A stretch of 64,000 bases of DNA from Natribacillus halophilus (GCF_900100185.1 NZ_FNEN01000003.1:255639-319638); one strand, 5' to 3'; numbered from the stretch's first letter, positions 12,133 to 22,181 are shown. The notes: a model not told the origin generated them from the letters alone. Numbers and translations are program-made.

Positions 12133-12186
12133 ATGCGCGCCTTTCTACGAGACGGCTTACCTCTGTGGAAAGGCGCGCATTTTTGT
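12133..12186 (+). terminator. tRNA-Arg terminator
   Basis: TGCGCGCCTTTC and GAAAGGCGCGCA pair around a loop of about 27 bases, followed by TTTTTGTT. Confidence 0.8.
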
Positions 12187-12213
12187 TGCGTCTTTCTTTC
12201 TCATTTTCGCTTG

Positions 12214-12729
12214 CTAAAATGAGAGTGACTTCATCTCCTCGCCGCTTTCTTTTTCGTAAAAACGTACGGCCTGGACCTCGCCATTTTCGACCGTTATGAT
12301 GGCATAGGTCGCTTCCCGCGGTTTTTTTGGCAAAGTCAAGCTGCCGGGATTAACATAGATGATTCCGTCTTTTTCGTAAGCCCCTGCGAAATGGGAATGG
12401 CCGTGTAAAACGAGCTGGACGCCTTTGTCTACGGCTGTTTGTTGTAATAATTGATTGCTGTTTTTGACTTGATACAAATGCCCGTGGGTCATCCAGATGT
12501 TTATGCCAGCGATTTTCGGCTCTTCGTGTTCGGGGAAAGTCCCTCTTAAATCGGTATTGCCACTGACAACATATACGGATTGCAATAACGGATCATCGCT
12601 TGCCAGCTCCGAATCTCCACAGTGAAAAATCGCCTGAACGTCTTGTTCATGGCGCTCCCGAAGCATTTTCAATCCATCACGATCTCCATGTGTATCACTT
12701 ACGACTAGCCATTGCATCAATTCATTCAC
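12214..12729 (-). CDS. YfcE/YsnB-family metallophosphoesterase
   Basis: 171 residues with calcineurin-type metal motifs: VVSDTHGD (about 9-16), HCGDSE (about 36), SGNTD (about 57), MTHGH (about 79) and LHGHSHFAG (about 107). It is a phosphodiesterase/phosphatase of the YfcE/MJ0936 group with unknown natural substrate. B. subtilis YsnB is the likely orthologue, as it follows rdgB (ysnA) in the same order. The start has GAGGAG a few bases upstream. Confidence 0.88.
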   Translation of the reverse strand: MNELMQWLVVSDTHGDRDGLKMLRERHEQDVQAIFHCGDSELASDDPLLQSVYVVSGNTDLRGTFPEHEEPKIAGINIWMTHGHLYQVKNSNQLLQQTAVDKGVQLVLHGHSHFAGAYEKDGIIYVNPGSLTLPKKPREATYAIITVENGEVQAVRFYEKESGEEMKSLSF

Positions 12730-12735
12730 GCTCCT

Positions 12736-13323
12736 CTAGTCAAATCCCAATTCTAGTTTCATTTTGTGCAAAGCTTCACTTCGATGGCTGATTTTATTTT
12801 TTTGCGCCGATGAAAGTTCGGCCAGCGTTTTCTCCAAATGGGGGATATACATGAGTGGATCATAGCCGAAACCATTCGTTCCTCTTGGCTTCGATGCGAT
12901 TTTCCCTTCACATCTCCCTGTCACCTGTATAGACGTTCCTTTCGCGTCCATATACACGAGTGCGCAAATAAATCGGGCCGTTCGTTCCTGCCAAGGCACC
13001 CTCTCGAGCATTTGCAACAGCTTATCATTATTTTGCTGATCATCTTTGTCCTCGCCTGCGAATCGGGCTGAATATATTCCGGGTGCGCCATCGAGGGCAT
13101 CGACGGCTAAACCGGAATCATCGGCGAGGGCGGGAAGGCCTGTGTATTCGGCGACAAATTCCGCCTTTATGCGGGCATTTTCAGCAAATGTCTCCCCTGT
13201 TTCCGCGATCGCCGGGCAGTCAGGATAATCGCGCAAGGAACGAACGGTTACCGTTCCTGCCAATAATGTTTCCAGTTCTTTTCTTTTGCCTTCGTTTGTC
13301 GTCGCGAGTACGATGATGTTCAT
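12736..13323 (-). CDS. rdgB: XTP/dITP pyrophosphatase (RdgB/HAM1)
   Basis: 195 residues of the HAM1 family: the start [14 protein letters not shown], the [21 protein letters not shown] motif (about 70-90) and [11 protein letters not shown] (about 147). It hydrolyses non-canonical purine triphosphates to monophosphates and so cleans the nucleotide pool. Its start overlaps the rph stop by 4 bp (ATGA type). The same rph-rdgB-ysnB order is found in Bacillus. Confidence 0.95.
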   Translation of the reverse strand: MNIIVLATTNEGKRKELETLLAGTVTVRSLRDYPDCPAIAETGETFAENARIKAEFVAEYTGLPALADDSGLAVDALDGAPGIYSARFAGEDKDDQQNNDKLLQMLERVPWQERTARFICALVYMDAKGTSIQVTGRCEGKIASKPRGTNGFGYDPLMYIPHLEKTLAELSSAQKNKISHRSEALHKMKLELGFD

Positions 13324-14087
13324 GCGTGCTCGCCTCCCCCTGCCGATTTGGGGAGTGTACCCCCGCTTGTTTCCAGTACGTTTTTCTGAATCCCGATGAG
13401 TTGCTGAATGCCTTTTTCTGCCAAAATAAGCATCTCATCCAGTTGTCCCCGTGAAAACGTCGCTTCTTCACCGGTCCCCTGAATTTCCACGAATTGTCCG
13501 GCGTTCGTCATGACTACATTCAAGTCAACAGCCGCTGCCGCATCCTCCTCGTAACATAAATCAAGCATGACGCCTCCCTCGTTATCGATCCCAACGGATA
13601 CAGCCGCCAAATAATCAACGATCGGAAAGGTCGGGAGGTCGACTTTCTGAGCCAACCGCGAAAATGCCATCGTACTGGCCACAAACGCCCCGGTGATGGC
13701 CGCCGTCCGTGTCCCCCCGTCAGCCTGGATCACGTCACAATCGACCCAAATCGTACGCTCTCCGAATGAATGCAAATCGATCACGGCCCGCAACGCGCGG
13801 CCGATCAACCGTTGAATTTCCATCGTTCGCCCGGACACTTTTCCTTTTGATGATTCCCGTATATTACGCTCCGCAGTCGCGCGCGGCAGCATCGCGTATT
13901 CCGCTGTCACCCATCCTTTGCCCTGGCCGCGTAGAAACGGGGGCACACGCTCCTCGATGCTTGCGGAACATATCACCTTTGTATCTCCGACCTGGATTAA
14001 GACCGAACCTTCGGGGTGCTTTAAATAATCCGTTTCGATCACTGTTTCGCGAAGCTCTTCTTTCTTGTCTCTGTCATCCGCGCGCAT
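13320..14087 (-). CDS. rph: Ribonuclease PH
   Basis: 255 residues of the RNase PH fold: [17 protein letters not shown] near residue 28, [20 protein letters not shown] near 52, RALRAVIDL near 97, and [20 protein letters not shown] near 118. It is a phosphorolytic 3'-exonuclease that trims tRNA precursors. It is translated with rdgB. Confidence 0.96.
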   Translation of the reverse strand: MRADDRDKKEELRETVIETDYLKHPEGSVLIQVGDTKVICSASIEERVPPFLRGQGKGWVTAEYAMLPRATAERNIRESSKGKVSGRTMEIQRLIGRALRAVIDLHSFGERTIWVDCDVIQADGGTRTAAITGAFVASTMAFSRLAQKVDLPTFPIVDYLAAVSVGIDNEGGVMLDLCYEEDAAAAVDLNVVMTNAGQFVEIQGTGEEATFSRGQLDEMLILAEKGIQQLIGIQKNVLETSGGTLPKSAGGGEHA

Positions 14088-14122
14088 ATGTATTTCCTCC
14101 TCGGCTGTTTAGATGTATATCA

Positions 14123-14157
14123 GAAAAAAGGCAGCATCGCAAACGTGCCACCTTTTC
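14123..14157 (-). terminator. gerM terminator
   Basis: On the minus strand AAAGGTGGCA pairs with TGCTGCCTTT with two G-U pairs, followed by six T. It lies between gerM and rph, so rph may have its own promoter or depend on read-through. Confidence 0.6.
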
Positions 14158-14197
14158 CCTCAAAGTATAGCATTTTTAAAGTCGCCTTGCATTGTGA

Positions 14198-15256
14198 CTA
14201 AAACTTCCCTTGATTTAACATCGGAGGGCGTGAAACCGGTTCGGAAAAAGACTCCCCATCCACTTGTTCCAGTTCGGATTCGCCCTGCACATGATAATCG
14301 ACCTCTTCAACGCCATCGATCTCCGTCAAGGAAAGCGTGAGCATCGTCAGTGCCTCTTCGGCTACGGCCGTTCCGTCATTTTCCGCCAACAAGGCTTCGT
14401 TGAAGTTAACCGTTAAAACCCCGTCTTCCAACTCGGGTTCGTCGAGCAACTCCACGTTTTGTCGCAATGCCGAGACTAAGTTTGTATCCATATTCGGGCC
14501 ATCCAATAACGCTTCCACGACGGCCACCGCTTCATTTTCCTCGCCGTCGATCCGTCTCGTGACAGGAACATAATATTCATCATCTTCCTTAACACTGACA
14601 AAATAAATCGTTGCCCCTTCGCTGGAAGTCATATCCGCGGGTCCCTGGCCTTCAAGGTTAATGCCGAGCGCTTCAGCTGTCCCGTCCCCGACAGGCGTAT
14701 CCGCTTGCGGGAGCGTTTCCTGTGTATGGCCATTGATCTGAATTTCTACTTGTTCAATCTCATCGAACTGCGTTAAGGTCCACGTAACCGCTTGTAATAT
14801 TGAGTCTTCCTGTTCTGCAGGGTAGTCTTCAAACTCAGGAGAAAAGTCGACGACAGCCGTTCCGTCACTCGTTATATCGATGCCCTGAACTTCCGTGTCC
14901 GGCGGAAGCACCGCCTGCAAACCACTTGGCAATTGATTGGTTATAGGACCATCTACGACGAGGTGTTCCAGCGATTGTTTGAGGACTTCAGACTCATTTG
15001 AAAACTGAAACGTTCGGGGGACAACAAGACCTTCGTCGTCAAGCAAATAAAGCTCGCGCTCGATGCCTTCCCCTTCCTCTTCCCCTATGCCTTCTTCGGT
15101 TTCATCGCCGTCCTCCGGAGCTTCTTCTGTTTCGGCCGTTTCTTCGCCTCCACTCGTTGCCTCCTCTTGCTCCGGTTCATCATCACCTGAACTGCAGCCC
15201 ACAGCGACCAGCAAGGTCAACACTAATACAGAAGACCCCTTCCATATTTTTCTCAC
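14198..15256 (-). CDS. gerM: Spore germination protein GerM, lipoprotein with two GerMN domains
   Basis: 352 residues. A signal peptide ends in the lipobox LVAVGCSS (Cys about residue 21), followed by a very acidic linker rich in Glu (about 24-70). Two GerMN domains follow, at roughly 70-200 and 210-335, each with the pattern of a hydrophobic ALxxLxxGP segment and a TVDF/TVNF strand. B. subtilis GerM is made in sporulation and is needed for engulfment and germination. The gene lies upstream of rph, as in B. subtilis. It is anchored to the outer face of the membrane. Confidence 0.9.
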   Translation of the reverse strand: MRKIWKGSSVLVLTLLVAVGCSSGDDEPEQEEATSGGEETAETEEAPEDGDETEEGIGEEEGEGIERELYLLDDEGLVVPRTFQFSNESEVLKQSLEHLVVDGPITNQLPSGLQAVLPPDTEVQGIDITSDGTAVVDFSPEFEDYPAEQEDSILQAVTWTLTQFDEIEQVEIQINGHTQETLPQADTPVGDGTAEALGINLEGQGPADMTSSEGATIYFVSVKEDDEYYVPVTRRIDGEENEAVAVVEALLDGPNMDTNLVSALRQNVELLDEPELEDGVLTVNFNEALLAENDGTAVAEEALTMLTLSLTEIDGVEEVDYHVQGESELEQVDGESFSEPVSRPPMLNQGKF

Positions 15257-15344
15257 ACTCTTCCCTCCCTAGAAAGCTTATCTATAGAGAGTATACGAGC
15301 CTCTACCCTAAAATAGACCAGCCTTCTGCGAAGAAGAATGATGA

Positions 15345-15782
15345 TCATTGTTCTTTTTCCATCTCTTCATGCAAAGTGGCAAGCATTTGTTGTAACTGAT
15401 CGGTGTGTTTTTCGGAGAAATTGTCTAAAATGTCATTTAAATATTCCTGGCGCTTTTGAATGACTTCACGAATGATATCCTCACCGCGGCTTAATATATG
15501 AACACTCACAACTCTTCGGTCCCGTTGATCTTTCACCCGTTCCACGAGCCCATTTTTCTCCAGTCGGTCCACGAGATCCGTCGTTGTGCTGAAGGCCAGA
15601 TACATGGTCGATGAAAGCTCACCGATGGTCAGGTCACCTTTTTCCTGTAAATATTGCAGGGCAATAAATTGCGGCAGAGTAATGGGAAAATGGTTTAAGA
15701 TCTCACGGCCCTGCTGCTTTATTGTATATGATATTCGCCGAAGTGATTTTTCGATATCCTCCACCCGCGTCAGTTCCGTCAT
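15345..15782 (-). CDS. MarR family transcriptional regulator (YsmB-like)
   Basis: 145 residues with the MarR winged helix: LTIGELSSTMYLAFSTTTDL (about 50-70), the wing KDQRDRRVVSVHIL (about 84-98), and N- and C-terminal helices for dimerisation. It has AGGGGAG just upstream. In B. subtilis ysmB lies between gerE and racE-gerM; here racE is absent and ptsHI intervenes. The ligand and targets are not known from the sequence. Confidence 0.85.
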   Translation of the reverse strand: MTELTRVEDIEKSLRRISYTIKQQGREILNHFPITLPQFIALQYLQEKGDLTIGELSSTMYLAFSTTTDLVDRLEKNGLVERVKDQRDRRVVSVHILSRGEDIIREVIQKRQEYLNDILDNFSEKHTDQLQQMLATLHEEMEKEQ

Positions 15783-15870
15783 GTCATCTCCCCTTAATAC
15801 CGTGCGACTTTGCTTTTATTTTCACCGTTTTTCCGTGGAATTGCAAGACAAAAAGGCGGGCCGTGTCCAT

Positions 15871-16080
15871 GGGATCGCCAGCGCACCTGAAAAAATGTTA
15901 CCTACTAATATGGGGGTCGAAGTAGCGTCCAGCGTCCGTGAAAATGGGGATATCTGCTAAATCAAGGGACACGAGAGCGGGCCATGCCCCTTATAATGGG
16001 CGTATCTACCAACTCGAGGGACGCGCGAGTAACCAGCGCCCTGTAAAAGGTAATAACTTCCATTTAGCAGGACGCGAGAT
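15871..16080. repeat. 52-bp tandem repeat array 1
   Basis: Degenerate units beginning GGGACACGAG or GGGACGCGCG start at 15914, 15966, 16018 and 16069-70, so the period is 52 (last 51). A shorter 43-bp unit precedes at 15871. The array fills the space between the marR promoter region and the 3' end of ptsI. There is no conserved reading frame because 52 is not divisible by three. Confidence 0.75.
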
Positions 16081-16092
16081 GGATATATCACA

Positions 16093-17805
16093 TCATACAT
16101 GTTCATGCACGATTTTTTCTACTTCATCTGCCGTTCCGCACGTTAAAGCGCGCTCAGCCAATTCCCGTGCCACGGTTACATTTAATGTTGCCAGCTGGCT
16201 TCTTGCCGGCAAAATGGAGGAAGCACTCATGCTGAATTCATCCAGACCCAAACCTAATAATAAGGGGATAGCCGTTGTCTCTCCTGCCATTTCTCCGCAC
16301 ATGCCTGTCCATTTTCCTTCAGCATGGGAGGCGTCAATCACATTTTTGATCAATTGCAACACAGCGGGATGATACGGCTGGTATAAGTGGGCGACACGCT
16401 CGCTCATTCGATCAGCGGCTAATGTGTATTGCACCAAATCATTCGTACCGATGCTAAAGAAATCGACTTCCTTTGCAAACTGCGTGGCGGCGACGGCTGT
16501 TGACGGAATTTCCACCATAATACCGACTTCAACCGCTTCACCCACGGCAGCCCCTTCTTCGTGTAACCGTGACTTCTCCTCCTGTAAAAGCGCTTTGGCC
16601 GAACGTAATTCCTCCAAAGTAGCGACCATCGGAAACATGATTTTTAAATTTCCATAGTTGCTGGCACGAAGGAGGGCGCGTAACTGTGTCCGAAACATCT
16701 CTGTGTTTTCCAGGCATAGCCTGAGTGCCCGAAAGCCGAGGAATGGATTGAGCTCTTCCGGTAGATCGAGATAGGGAAGCTCCTTGTCTCCGCCAATATC
16801 AAGCGTACGGATGACCACGGGAGCTCCGTTCATTTTTTCAACGACCGAGCGATACGCTTCAAACTGCTCATCTTCTTCTGGAAGGCTGTCTCGGCCCATA
16901 TAAAGAAACTCCGTCCGGTAGAGACCAATCCCTTCCGCTCCGTTCTCGAGTACGCCTTTCATGTCGTTCGGCGTTCCAATATTGGCGGCAAGCTCTACAC
17001 GCTGTCCGTCCGCGCTTATCGACGGCTCGCCCACCAGCTTTTTCTGTGCTTCTTTCTTCGCTTCATGTTCTCGTTGCCGCTCGCGATACGTATCCATCGT
17101 GGCTTCATCAGGGTCGATAACCAACTCCCCGGTGCCGCCGTCCACGATCAATAAATCTCCGCTCTGCACACGTGAGGTCATGTCCTTCGTCCCCACGACA
17201 GCCGGAATTTCAAGTGAGCGGGCCATAATCGCCGAATGCGAGGTTCTCCCGCCGATATTCGTCACGAATCCGAGCGTATACTGCCGATCGAGTTGGGCTG
17301 TATCCGACGGCGTTAAATCGTGGGACAGAATGATCACCTCTTCGTCGGTCGCGGTCAGGCTTGTATTTTCCACTCCGGCAAGGTGCATAAGAATACGCTG
17401 GGAAACGTCTTTAATATCCGCTGCCCGTTCGCGCATATACTCGTTATCCATGTTTTCAAACATATCTATGTACATGGAAGAAACTTCATGTAGCGCATAT
17501 GAGGCAGTGATATGCTCGTCTTTCACTTTCGTCTCTACGGCACCGAGCATTTCCGGGTCTTCGAGGACGAGTAAATGGGCGGAAAATATTTCTGCATTCT
17601 CTTCCCCTTGCTGTTCCAACGTCTTTGCCCTAATCGCTTCCAGTTCTTTGCCAGCGTTGGCGACCGCTGCCTGAAAGTTTTCGAGTTCATCTTCAGCGTT
17701 GGCCACGGTCTCTTTTTGAATATCAAGCTCCGGTTGTTCGAGAAGAAATGCCTTGCCGATGGCAACGCCATCGGAAGCGGCGATCCCCTGTATATGCTCC
17801 GCCAT
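16093..17805 (-). CDS. ptsI: Phosphoenolpyruvate-protein phosphotransferase (PTS enzyme I)
   Basis: 570 residues. It has an N-terminal HPr-binding domain, then the phosphohistidine domain with [20 protein letters not shown] (active His about residue 189), and a PEP-binding TIM barrel with [12 protein letters not shown] (about 290), EIPSTAVAA, and GMCGEMAG with the active Cys about 500. It moves phosphate from PEP to HPr. The start shares a base with the ptsH stop (TAATG), so translation is coupled. Confidence 0.97.
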   Translation of the reverse strand: MAEHIQGIAASDGVAIGKAFLLEQPELDIQKETVANAEDELENFQAAVANAGKELEAIRAKTLEQQGEENAEIFSAHLLVLEDPEMLGAVETKVKDEHITASYALHEVSSMYIDMFENMDNEYMRERAADIKDVSQRILMHLAGVENTSLTATDEEVIILSHDLTPSDTAQLDRQYTLGFVTNIGGRTSHSAIMARSLEIPAVVGTKDMTSRVQSGDLLIVDGGTGELVIDPDEATMDTYRERQREHEAKKEAQKKLVGEPSISADGQRVELAANIGTPNDMKGVLENGAEGIGLYRTEFLYMGRDSLPEEDEQFEAYRSVVEKMNGAPVVIRTLDIGGDKELPYLDLPEELNPFLGFRALRLCLENTEMFRTQLRALLRASNYGNLKIMFPMVATLEELRSAKALLQEEKSRLHEEGAAVGEAVEVGIMVEIPSTAVAATQFAKEVDFFSIGTNDLVQYTLAADRMSERVAHLYQPYHPAVLQLIKNVIDASHAEGKWTGMCGEMAGETTAIPLLLGLGLDEFSMSASSILPARSQLATLNVTVARELAERALTCGTADEVEKIVHEHV

Positions 17806-18068
17806 TATTCACCCAGCTCCTCTTGAATCTGATTCGTGATCGCTTCCATGGCTTCTTTTTCGTCATTGCCGTCTGCGGTAATAATGACCTCTCCGCCTTT
17901 GCCGACCCCGAGAGACATGACCCCCATAATGGATTTAAGGTTCACCGACTTTCCCCTGGATTCTATGTTGATTTCGGAAGAGAATTGCCCGGCCTTATTG
18001 ACGAGCTGTGTTGCCGGTCGCGCGTGCAACCCTGTTTCGGCCGTAATCGTAAATGTTTTTTGTTCCAT
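17805..18068 (-). CDS. ptsH: Phosphocarrier protein HPr
   Basis: 87 residues. [11 protein letters not shown] carries the phosphate-accepting His15, and [11 protein letters not shown] carries Ser46, the regulatory site phosphorylated by HPr kinase in Firmicutes. Both are present, so it is a true HPr and not Crh. It is the first gene of a ptsH-ptsI operon; no ptsG is adjacent. A possible -10 TATAAT lies at 18128-18133 on the minus strand. Confidence 0.97.
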   Translation of the reverse strand: MEQKTFTITAETGLHARPATQLVNKAGQFSSEINIESRGKSVNLKSIMGVMSLGVGKGGEVIITADGNDEKEAMEAITNQIQEELGE

Positions 18069-18329
18069 GTATGTCGACTCCTTTATATTTTATTTTATAT
18101 CTTCCAACCTGCATATCTACACATTTTATTATACATGACTCGCCAAAACAAGGCGAATGCTGGTTGCTGCCGTCACCTCATCTTACTAGTCGTCCGCCGC
18201 TTTTCTTTCAAGTACTCACCGACGTCTTTTCTCGCACATACGATATGGTGACTAAATACTTTCTTCATTAGCGTCCAAAATTTAGACGGACACGCGACGA
18301 AGGTGGCCTGGATAGAAAGGGTGACACGA

Positions 18330-18554
18330 TTGAAGGACTTGGAACGTGGTCCGCGCTCTCTTTTGACAAAAAGGGAAAAGGAAGTCTTTGACCTCCTGGT
18401 GCAGGACAAAACGACGAAGGAAATCGCCGGACAGCTTTACATTAGCGAAAAAACAGTCCGAAATCATATCTCGAATGCCATGCAGAAACTAGGCGTTAAA
18501 GGTCGTTCACAAGCCGTCATTGAATTGATACGTCTTGGCGAAATCCAAATCTAA
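18330..18554 (+). CDS. gerE: Spore coat transcription regulator GerE
   Basis: A LuxR-type helix-turn-helix protein. From the TTG at 18330 it has 74 residues (KDLERGPRSLLTKREKEVF), the same length as B. subtilis GerE. AAAGGGTGA lies six bases before this TTG. In-frame GTG codons at 18303 and 18321 are less likely. The recognition helix region KEIAGQLYISEKTVRNHISN is nearly identical to the B. subtilis protein. GerE acts late in the mother cell on coat genes. A CATACGATA (18237-18245), matching a sigma-K -10, lies upstream with an AC 13 bp before it; this is only suggestive. Confidence 0.93.
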   Translation: MKDLERGPRSLLTKREKEVFDLLVQDKTTKEIAGQLYISEKTVRNHISNAMQKLGVKGRSQAVIELIRLGEIQI

Positions 18555-18560
18555 TGAACT

Positions 18561-18588
18561 CCGGCTTTCGGGTTGAAGGCCGGTTTTT
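18561..18588 (+). terminator. gerE terminator
   Basis: CCGGCTTTC pairs with GAAGGCCGG (one G-U pair) and is followed by five T, seven bases after the gerE stop. Confidence 0.8.
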
Positions 18589-18591
18589 CGT

Positions 18592-18635
18592 TAAAGAAAA
18601 CCCGGCTTATCGCCAAGCAAGGCGAAAGCCTTAGC
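18592..18635 (+). repeat. Two-hairpin interspersed repeat, copy B (partial)
   Basis: Only the left part, TAAAGAAAACCCGGCTTATC and its hairpin partner GGCGAAAGCCTTAG, is present. The linker and second hairpin are missing. Confidence 0.7.
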
Positions 18636-18639
18636 TAAT

Positions 18640-18680
18640 AAATCCGGATGCCCAGTCATACATGGACATCCGGATATTTT
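18640..18680. terminator. Hairpin between gerE and sdhB, probable bidirectional terminator
   Basis: ATCCGGATG and CATCCGGAT pair, with a T run on the plus side and ATTTATT on the minus side. It ends against the sdhB stop. Confidence 0.65.
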
Positions 18681-19439
18681 TTACTGTCCACCACCGAAAA
18701 AGTTTTTAAAGGCCTGCAACGTTTGATCACGGTTTAATGCTGCGATCGACGTCGTGAGCGGGATCCCTTTGGGACAAGATTCCACACAGTTTTGTGAGTT
18801 TCCGCAGGCTTGCAAGCCGCCTTCACCCATCAATGCATTTAAGCGCTCAGGTTTATTCATTTCTCCTGTAGGGTGAGCATTGAACAGACGAACCTGGGAC
18901 ACGGCTGCGGGGCCGATAAATTCAGAATTGCTGTTGACGTTTGGACAAACTTCCAGACAAACTCCGCACGACATGCATTTCTGTAATTCGTAAGCCCATT
19001 GGCGGCGATTCTCCGGGATTCGCGGTCCCGGACCGAGATCATAAGTGCCGTCGATGGGAATCCACGCTTTCACTTTCTTCAGGGAGTCGAACATACGGCT
19101 ACGATCGACAATCAGATCCCGGACGACCGGGAATGTTTTCATCGGCTCCAGGTGGATCGGTTGCTCGAAGTCATCGATCAGGGCTGTACAGGATTGTTGA
19201 GGCCAGCCATTAATGATCATGGAACAGGCGCCACACACTTCCTCCAGACAGTTCATATCCCAGACGACGGGCTTGGACTCTTTTCCATCAACCGTGACCG
19301 GATTGCGCCGAATTTCCATCAACGCCGTAATCACATTCATGTTCGGTCGATAGGCGACCTCGAAGTGTTCTTTATAGGACTCATCTTCAGGGCTGTCTTG
19401 ACGTGTGATAACCAGTTGAATCGTTTGTTGATCGCTCAT
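18681..19439 (-). CDS. sdhB: Succinate dehydrogenase iron-sulfur subunit
   Basis: 252 residues with the 2Fe-2S ligands CLEEVCGACSM...C (about 64-85), the 4Fe-4S motif CMSCGVCLEVCP (about 155), and the 3Fe-4S CGNSQNCVESCPKGIP (about 211). It passes electrons from the flavoprotein SdhA to the menaquinone site. The start overlaps the sdhA stop by 4 bp. It is the last gene of sdhCAB. Confidence 0.96.
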   Translation of the reverse strand: MSDQQTIQLVITRQDSPEDESYKEHFEVAYRPNMNVITALMEIRRNPVTVDGKESKPVVWDMNCLEEVCGACSMIINGWPQQSCTALIDDFEQPIHLEPMKTFPVVRDLIVDRSRMFDSLKKVKAWIPIDGTYDLGPGPRIPENRRQWAYELQKCMSCGVCLEVCPNVNSNSEFIGPAAVSQVRLFNAHPTGEMNKPERLNALMGEGGLQACGNSQNCVESCPKGIPLTTSIAALNRDQTLQAFKNFFGGGQ

Positions 19440-21217
19440 GATTTTCCAGCTCCTTGCTCCGCTGTCGTTTTATTCTTGGAGTAATCACGTTTTTTCGGGG
19501 TAATCAAGGATGTGTCCACGTCTTCATATTCAATCACCGGCGCTTTTTTCACCGGATCGTATTTAGCTTTTGTCGTTTTCAGGAAATCTTCATCATTTCG
19601 ATCGGGGTATTCGGGCTTATAATGCGCCCCGCGACTTTCGTTGCGGTGATAAGCACCGAGAGTGATGACCCGCGAAAGGTCCAGCATCCCTTTCAGCTGA
19701 CGGGCAAACGGCGCCGCCTGGTTACTCCAGCGCGCGGTGTCATGCATGTTGATATTCTCCCATCTTTCCAGAAGCTCCTGCAGCTTCTCATCCGTTTTCA
19801 GGAGATTTTCGTTATCACGCACAACGGTTACATTATCGGTCATCCATTGCCCGAGTTCATTATGAAGGTCATAGACGTTTTCATCGCCGTCTTTATTCAA
19901 AATCGCTTCGTACTCTTCGTTGACCTTTTTCTCCTCGTTTTCAAACAGCGAAGATGAAAGGTCTTCGGCGGACTTCTCCAGCCCCTGGATATATTCTACG
20001 GCTTTAGGTCCGGCGACCATTCCGCCAAATATCGCTGATAAAAGGGAATTGGCACCGAGACGGTTGGCCCCGTGTTGGGAAAAGTCGCATTCACCCGCTG
20101 CGAACAGGCCGGGGATATTGGTCATTTGGTCGTAGTCAACCCACAAACCGCCCATGGAATAATGAACAGCCGGGAAAATTTTCATCGGCACTTTCCGAGG
20201 GTCATCGCCCATAAATTTCTCGTATATCTCCATAATCCCGCCGAGTTTCACGTCAAGTTCATGAGGATCTTTATGGGAAAGGTCCAGATACACCATATTT
20301 TCGCCGTTAATGCCGAGTTTCTGCTCCACGCAGACGTCGAAAATTTCCCGTGATGCGATGTCCCGAGGGACAAGATTCCCATATGCGGGATACTTTTCTT
20401 CCAGGAAGTACCATGGCTTGTTATCTTTATACGTCCAGACGCGGCCGCCTTCCCCGCGGGCGGATTCACTCATGAGGCGTAATTTATCGTCACCGGGAAT
20501 CGCGGTCGGGTGAATTTGGATAAACTCGCCATTGGCATAGTAAACCCCTTGCTCATACAACTTGGCGGCGGCAAAGCCTGTGTTGATCATGGAGTTCGTG
20601 GATTTGCCAAAAATAATCCCCGGGCCGCCCGTCGCTATGATCACCGCATCCGCCCGGAAACTTTGCGTTTCCATGGAGGTCAAGTTTTGACCGGTAATCC
20701 CTCGGCAGCGGCCATCATCGTCGATGACAGCTGAAGTGAACTCCCAGTCTTCATACTTCTGCACCATGCCATTGACTTCCTGCCGACGGACCTGTTCGTC
20801 GAGCGCATAGAGCAACTGCTGCCCGGTCGTCGCACCCGCATAAGCCGTACGGTGATACTGGGTTCCCCCAAATCGACGGAAATCGAGCAAACCTTCCGGA
20901 CTGCGATTAAACATGACCCCCATGCGGTCGAGCAAATGGATAATGCTCGGCGCGGCATCGGTCATCGCTTTCACGGGAGGTTGATTGGCAAGGTAATCTC
21001 CCCCGTACAGCGTATCGTCAAAGTGCTCCCAGGGCGAGTCACCTTCCCCTTTCGTATTTACGGCGCCGTTTATGCCGCCCTGAGCACAGACGGAGTGCGA
21101 CCGTTTCACCGGTACCAGTGAAAACAAGTCTACCTTCACCCCTGCCTCCGCGGCTTTAATCGTTGCCATTAAACCGGCGAGACCGCCGCCGACAACAATG
21201 ATTCTTTCATTACTCAC
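19436..21217 (-). CDS. sdhA: Succinate dehydrogenase flavoprotein subunit
   Basis: 593 residues. The N-terminal VVGGGLAGLMATIKAAEAG is the FAD-binding Rossmann motif; KRSHSVCAQGGINGAVN has the His that binds FAD covalently in the family; HPTAIPGDDKLRLMSESARG is part of the succinate site. It oxidises succinate to fumarate on the inner face of the membrane. It follows sdhC by 13 bp. Confidence 0.97.
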   Translation of the reverse strand: MSNERIIVVGGGLAGLMATIKAAEAGVKVDLFSLVPVKRSHSVCAQGGINGAVNTKGEGDSPWEHFDDTLYGGDYLANQPPVKAMTDAAPSIIHLLDRMGVMFNRSPEGLLDFRRFGGTQYHRTAYAGATTGQQLLYALDEQVRRQEVNGMVQKYEDWEFTSAVIDDDGRCRGITGQNLTSMETQSFRADAVIIATGGPGIIFGKSTNSMINTGFAAAKLYEQGVYYANGEFIQIHPTAIPGDDKLRLMSESARGEGGRVWTYKDNKPWYFLEEKYPAYGNLVPRDIASREIFDVCVEQKLGINGENMVYLDLSHKDPHELDVKLGGIMEIYEKFMGDDPRKVPMKIFPAVHYSMGGLWVDYDQMTNIPGLFAAGECDFSQHGANRLGANSLLSAIFGGMVAGPKAVEYIQGLEKSAEDLSSSLFENEEKKVNEEYEAILNKDGDENVYDLHNELGQWMTDNVTVVRDNENLLKTDEKLQELLERWENINMHDTARWSNQAAPFARQLKGMLDLSRVITLGAYHRNESRGAHYKPEYPDRNDEDFLKTTKAKYDPVKKAPVIEYEDVDTSLITPKKRDYSKNKTTAEQGAGKS

Positions 21218-21230
21218 AAAAACCCACTCC

Positions 21231-21863
21231 TTACATTTGTGCTAAACCAGGGTCGATAAACGCCAAGATAGCCCGCACGCCCATGAATGATAAGACGAGA
21301 AACACACCGATACTGACGTACGTCATGATTTGCTGGGAACGGGGCGATACCGTAAGGCCCCATGTAACCGCAAACGACCAAAGTCCGTTCGAAAAATGGA
21401 AGGTAGCGGCGAGGACTCCCGCGATATAAAAGACGAGCATAAACGGATGGCTTAAAATATCCGCCATCATATCATAGTTGACCTCTTCTCTGCCCAGCGC
21501 CTCCTGGATTCTTGTCTCCCACACGTGCCAACTGATGAAAATGAGCAGGAATATCCCGCTGATCCGTTGCAGTAAAAACATCACATTACGGAAGAATCCG
21601 TAGCGGCGAGTGTTGTTCTTACCGGTAAACGTAATGTAAATGCCGTAAATCGCATGATAAAGAAGCGGTAAAAAAATCACAAAAACTTCTAAAGCATATC
21701 GAAATGGTAAACTGGCCATAAAATCCGCGGCTGCATTAAATGAACTGGCCCCGTAAGCCGCAAAATGATTGACGAACAAATGTTGAAGCAGAAAGGCCCC
21801 GACCGGGATCACGCCCAGCAACGAATGCAATCTTCGATTCATAAACTCCTGATTCTGAGGCAT
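21231..21863 (-). CDS. sdhC: Succinate dehydrogenase cytochrome b558 subunit
   Basis: 210 residues with five hydrophobic segments and conserved histidines in LLGVIPVGAFLLQHLFVN, FLPLLYHAIYGIYI, FISWHVWETR and TFHFSNGLW, which fit the di-heme anchor of Bacillus-type succinate:menaquinone reductase. It anchors SdhAB and binds menaquinone. The transcript leader appears about 310 nt long and contains repeat copy C. Confidence 0.95.
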   Translation of the reverse strand: MPQNQEFMNRRLHSLLGVIPVGAFLLQHLFVNHFAAYGASSFNAAADFMASLPFRYALEVFVIFLPLLYHAIYGIYITFTGKNNTRRYGFFRNVMFLLQRISGIFLLIFISWHVWETRIQEALGREEVNYDMMADILSHPFMLVFYIAGVLAATFHFSNGLWSFAVTWGLTVSPRSQQIMTYVSIGVFLVLSFMGVRAILAFIDPGLAQM

Positions 21864-21893
21864 CGATAAGGCTCCCCTCTAGTGTGCTTGTCT

Positions 21894-21976
21894 TAAAGAA
21901 AACTTGGCTTATCGCCAAGCATGGCGAAAGCCTTAGTTGCACTTATGCAGGATAAGAAAGTTATACTTTCTTATCT
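21894..21976 (+). repeat. Two-hairpin interspersed repeat, copy C
   Basis: A complete 83-bp copy: TAAAGAAAACTTGGCTTATC, hairpin partner GGCGAAAGCC, GTTGCACTTATG, then the perfect hairpin GATAAGAAAGT/ACTTTCTTATC. It lies 31 bp upstream of sdhC, antisense to it and inside the predicted sdh leader. Confidence 0.85.
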
Positions 21977-22181
21977 TAGATATCTTTACTTTTAGTTTAC
22001 AGCTCCTACCCGTCTCTATTTTCTTAAAAAACCTCCTTTTGACATTGAACAAACACGGCGCTATTACCCATTGCCCCGTGGATCTTCCCCTCGCTCATAA
22101 GGAGGGAGCGTATGGCCGAATATGTAATCTCCACGAAGATTCCTTTACTTTCACGTGAATGTTCATCATTCCGACAATTTT

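Noticed and set aside
11971..12190. Integrated element at tRNA-Arg
   Set aside because: No integrase, no duplicated tRNA 3' end and no foreign gene cluster are seen next to the tRNA within the window.
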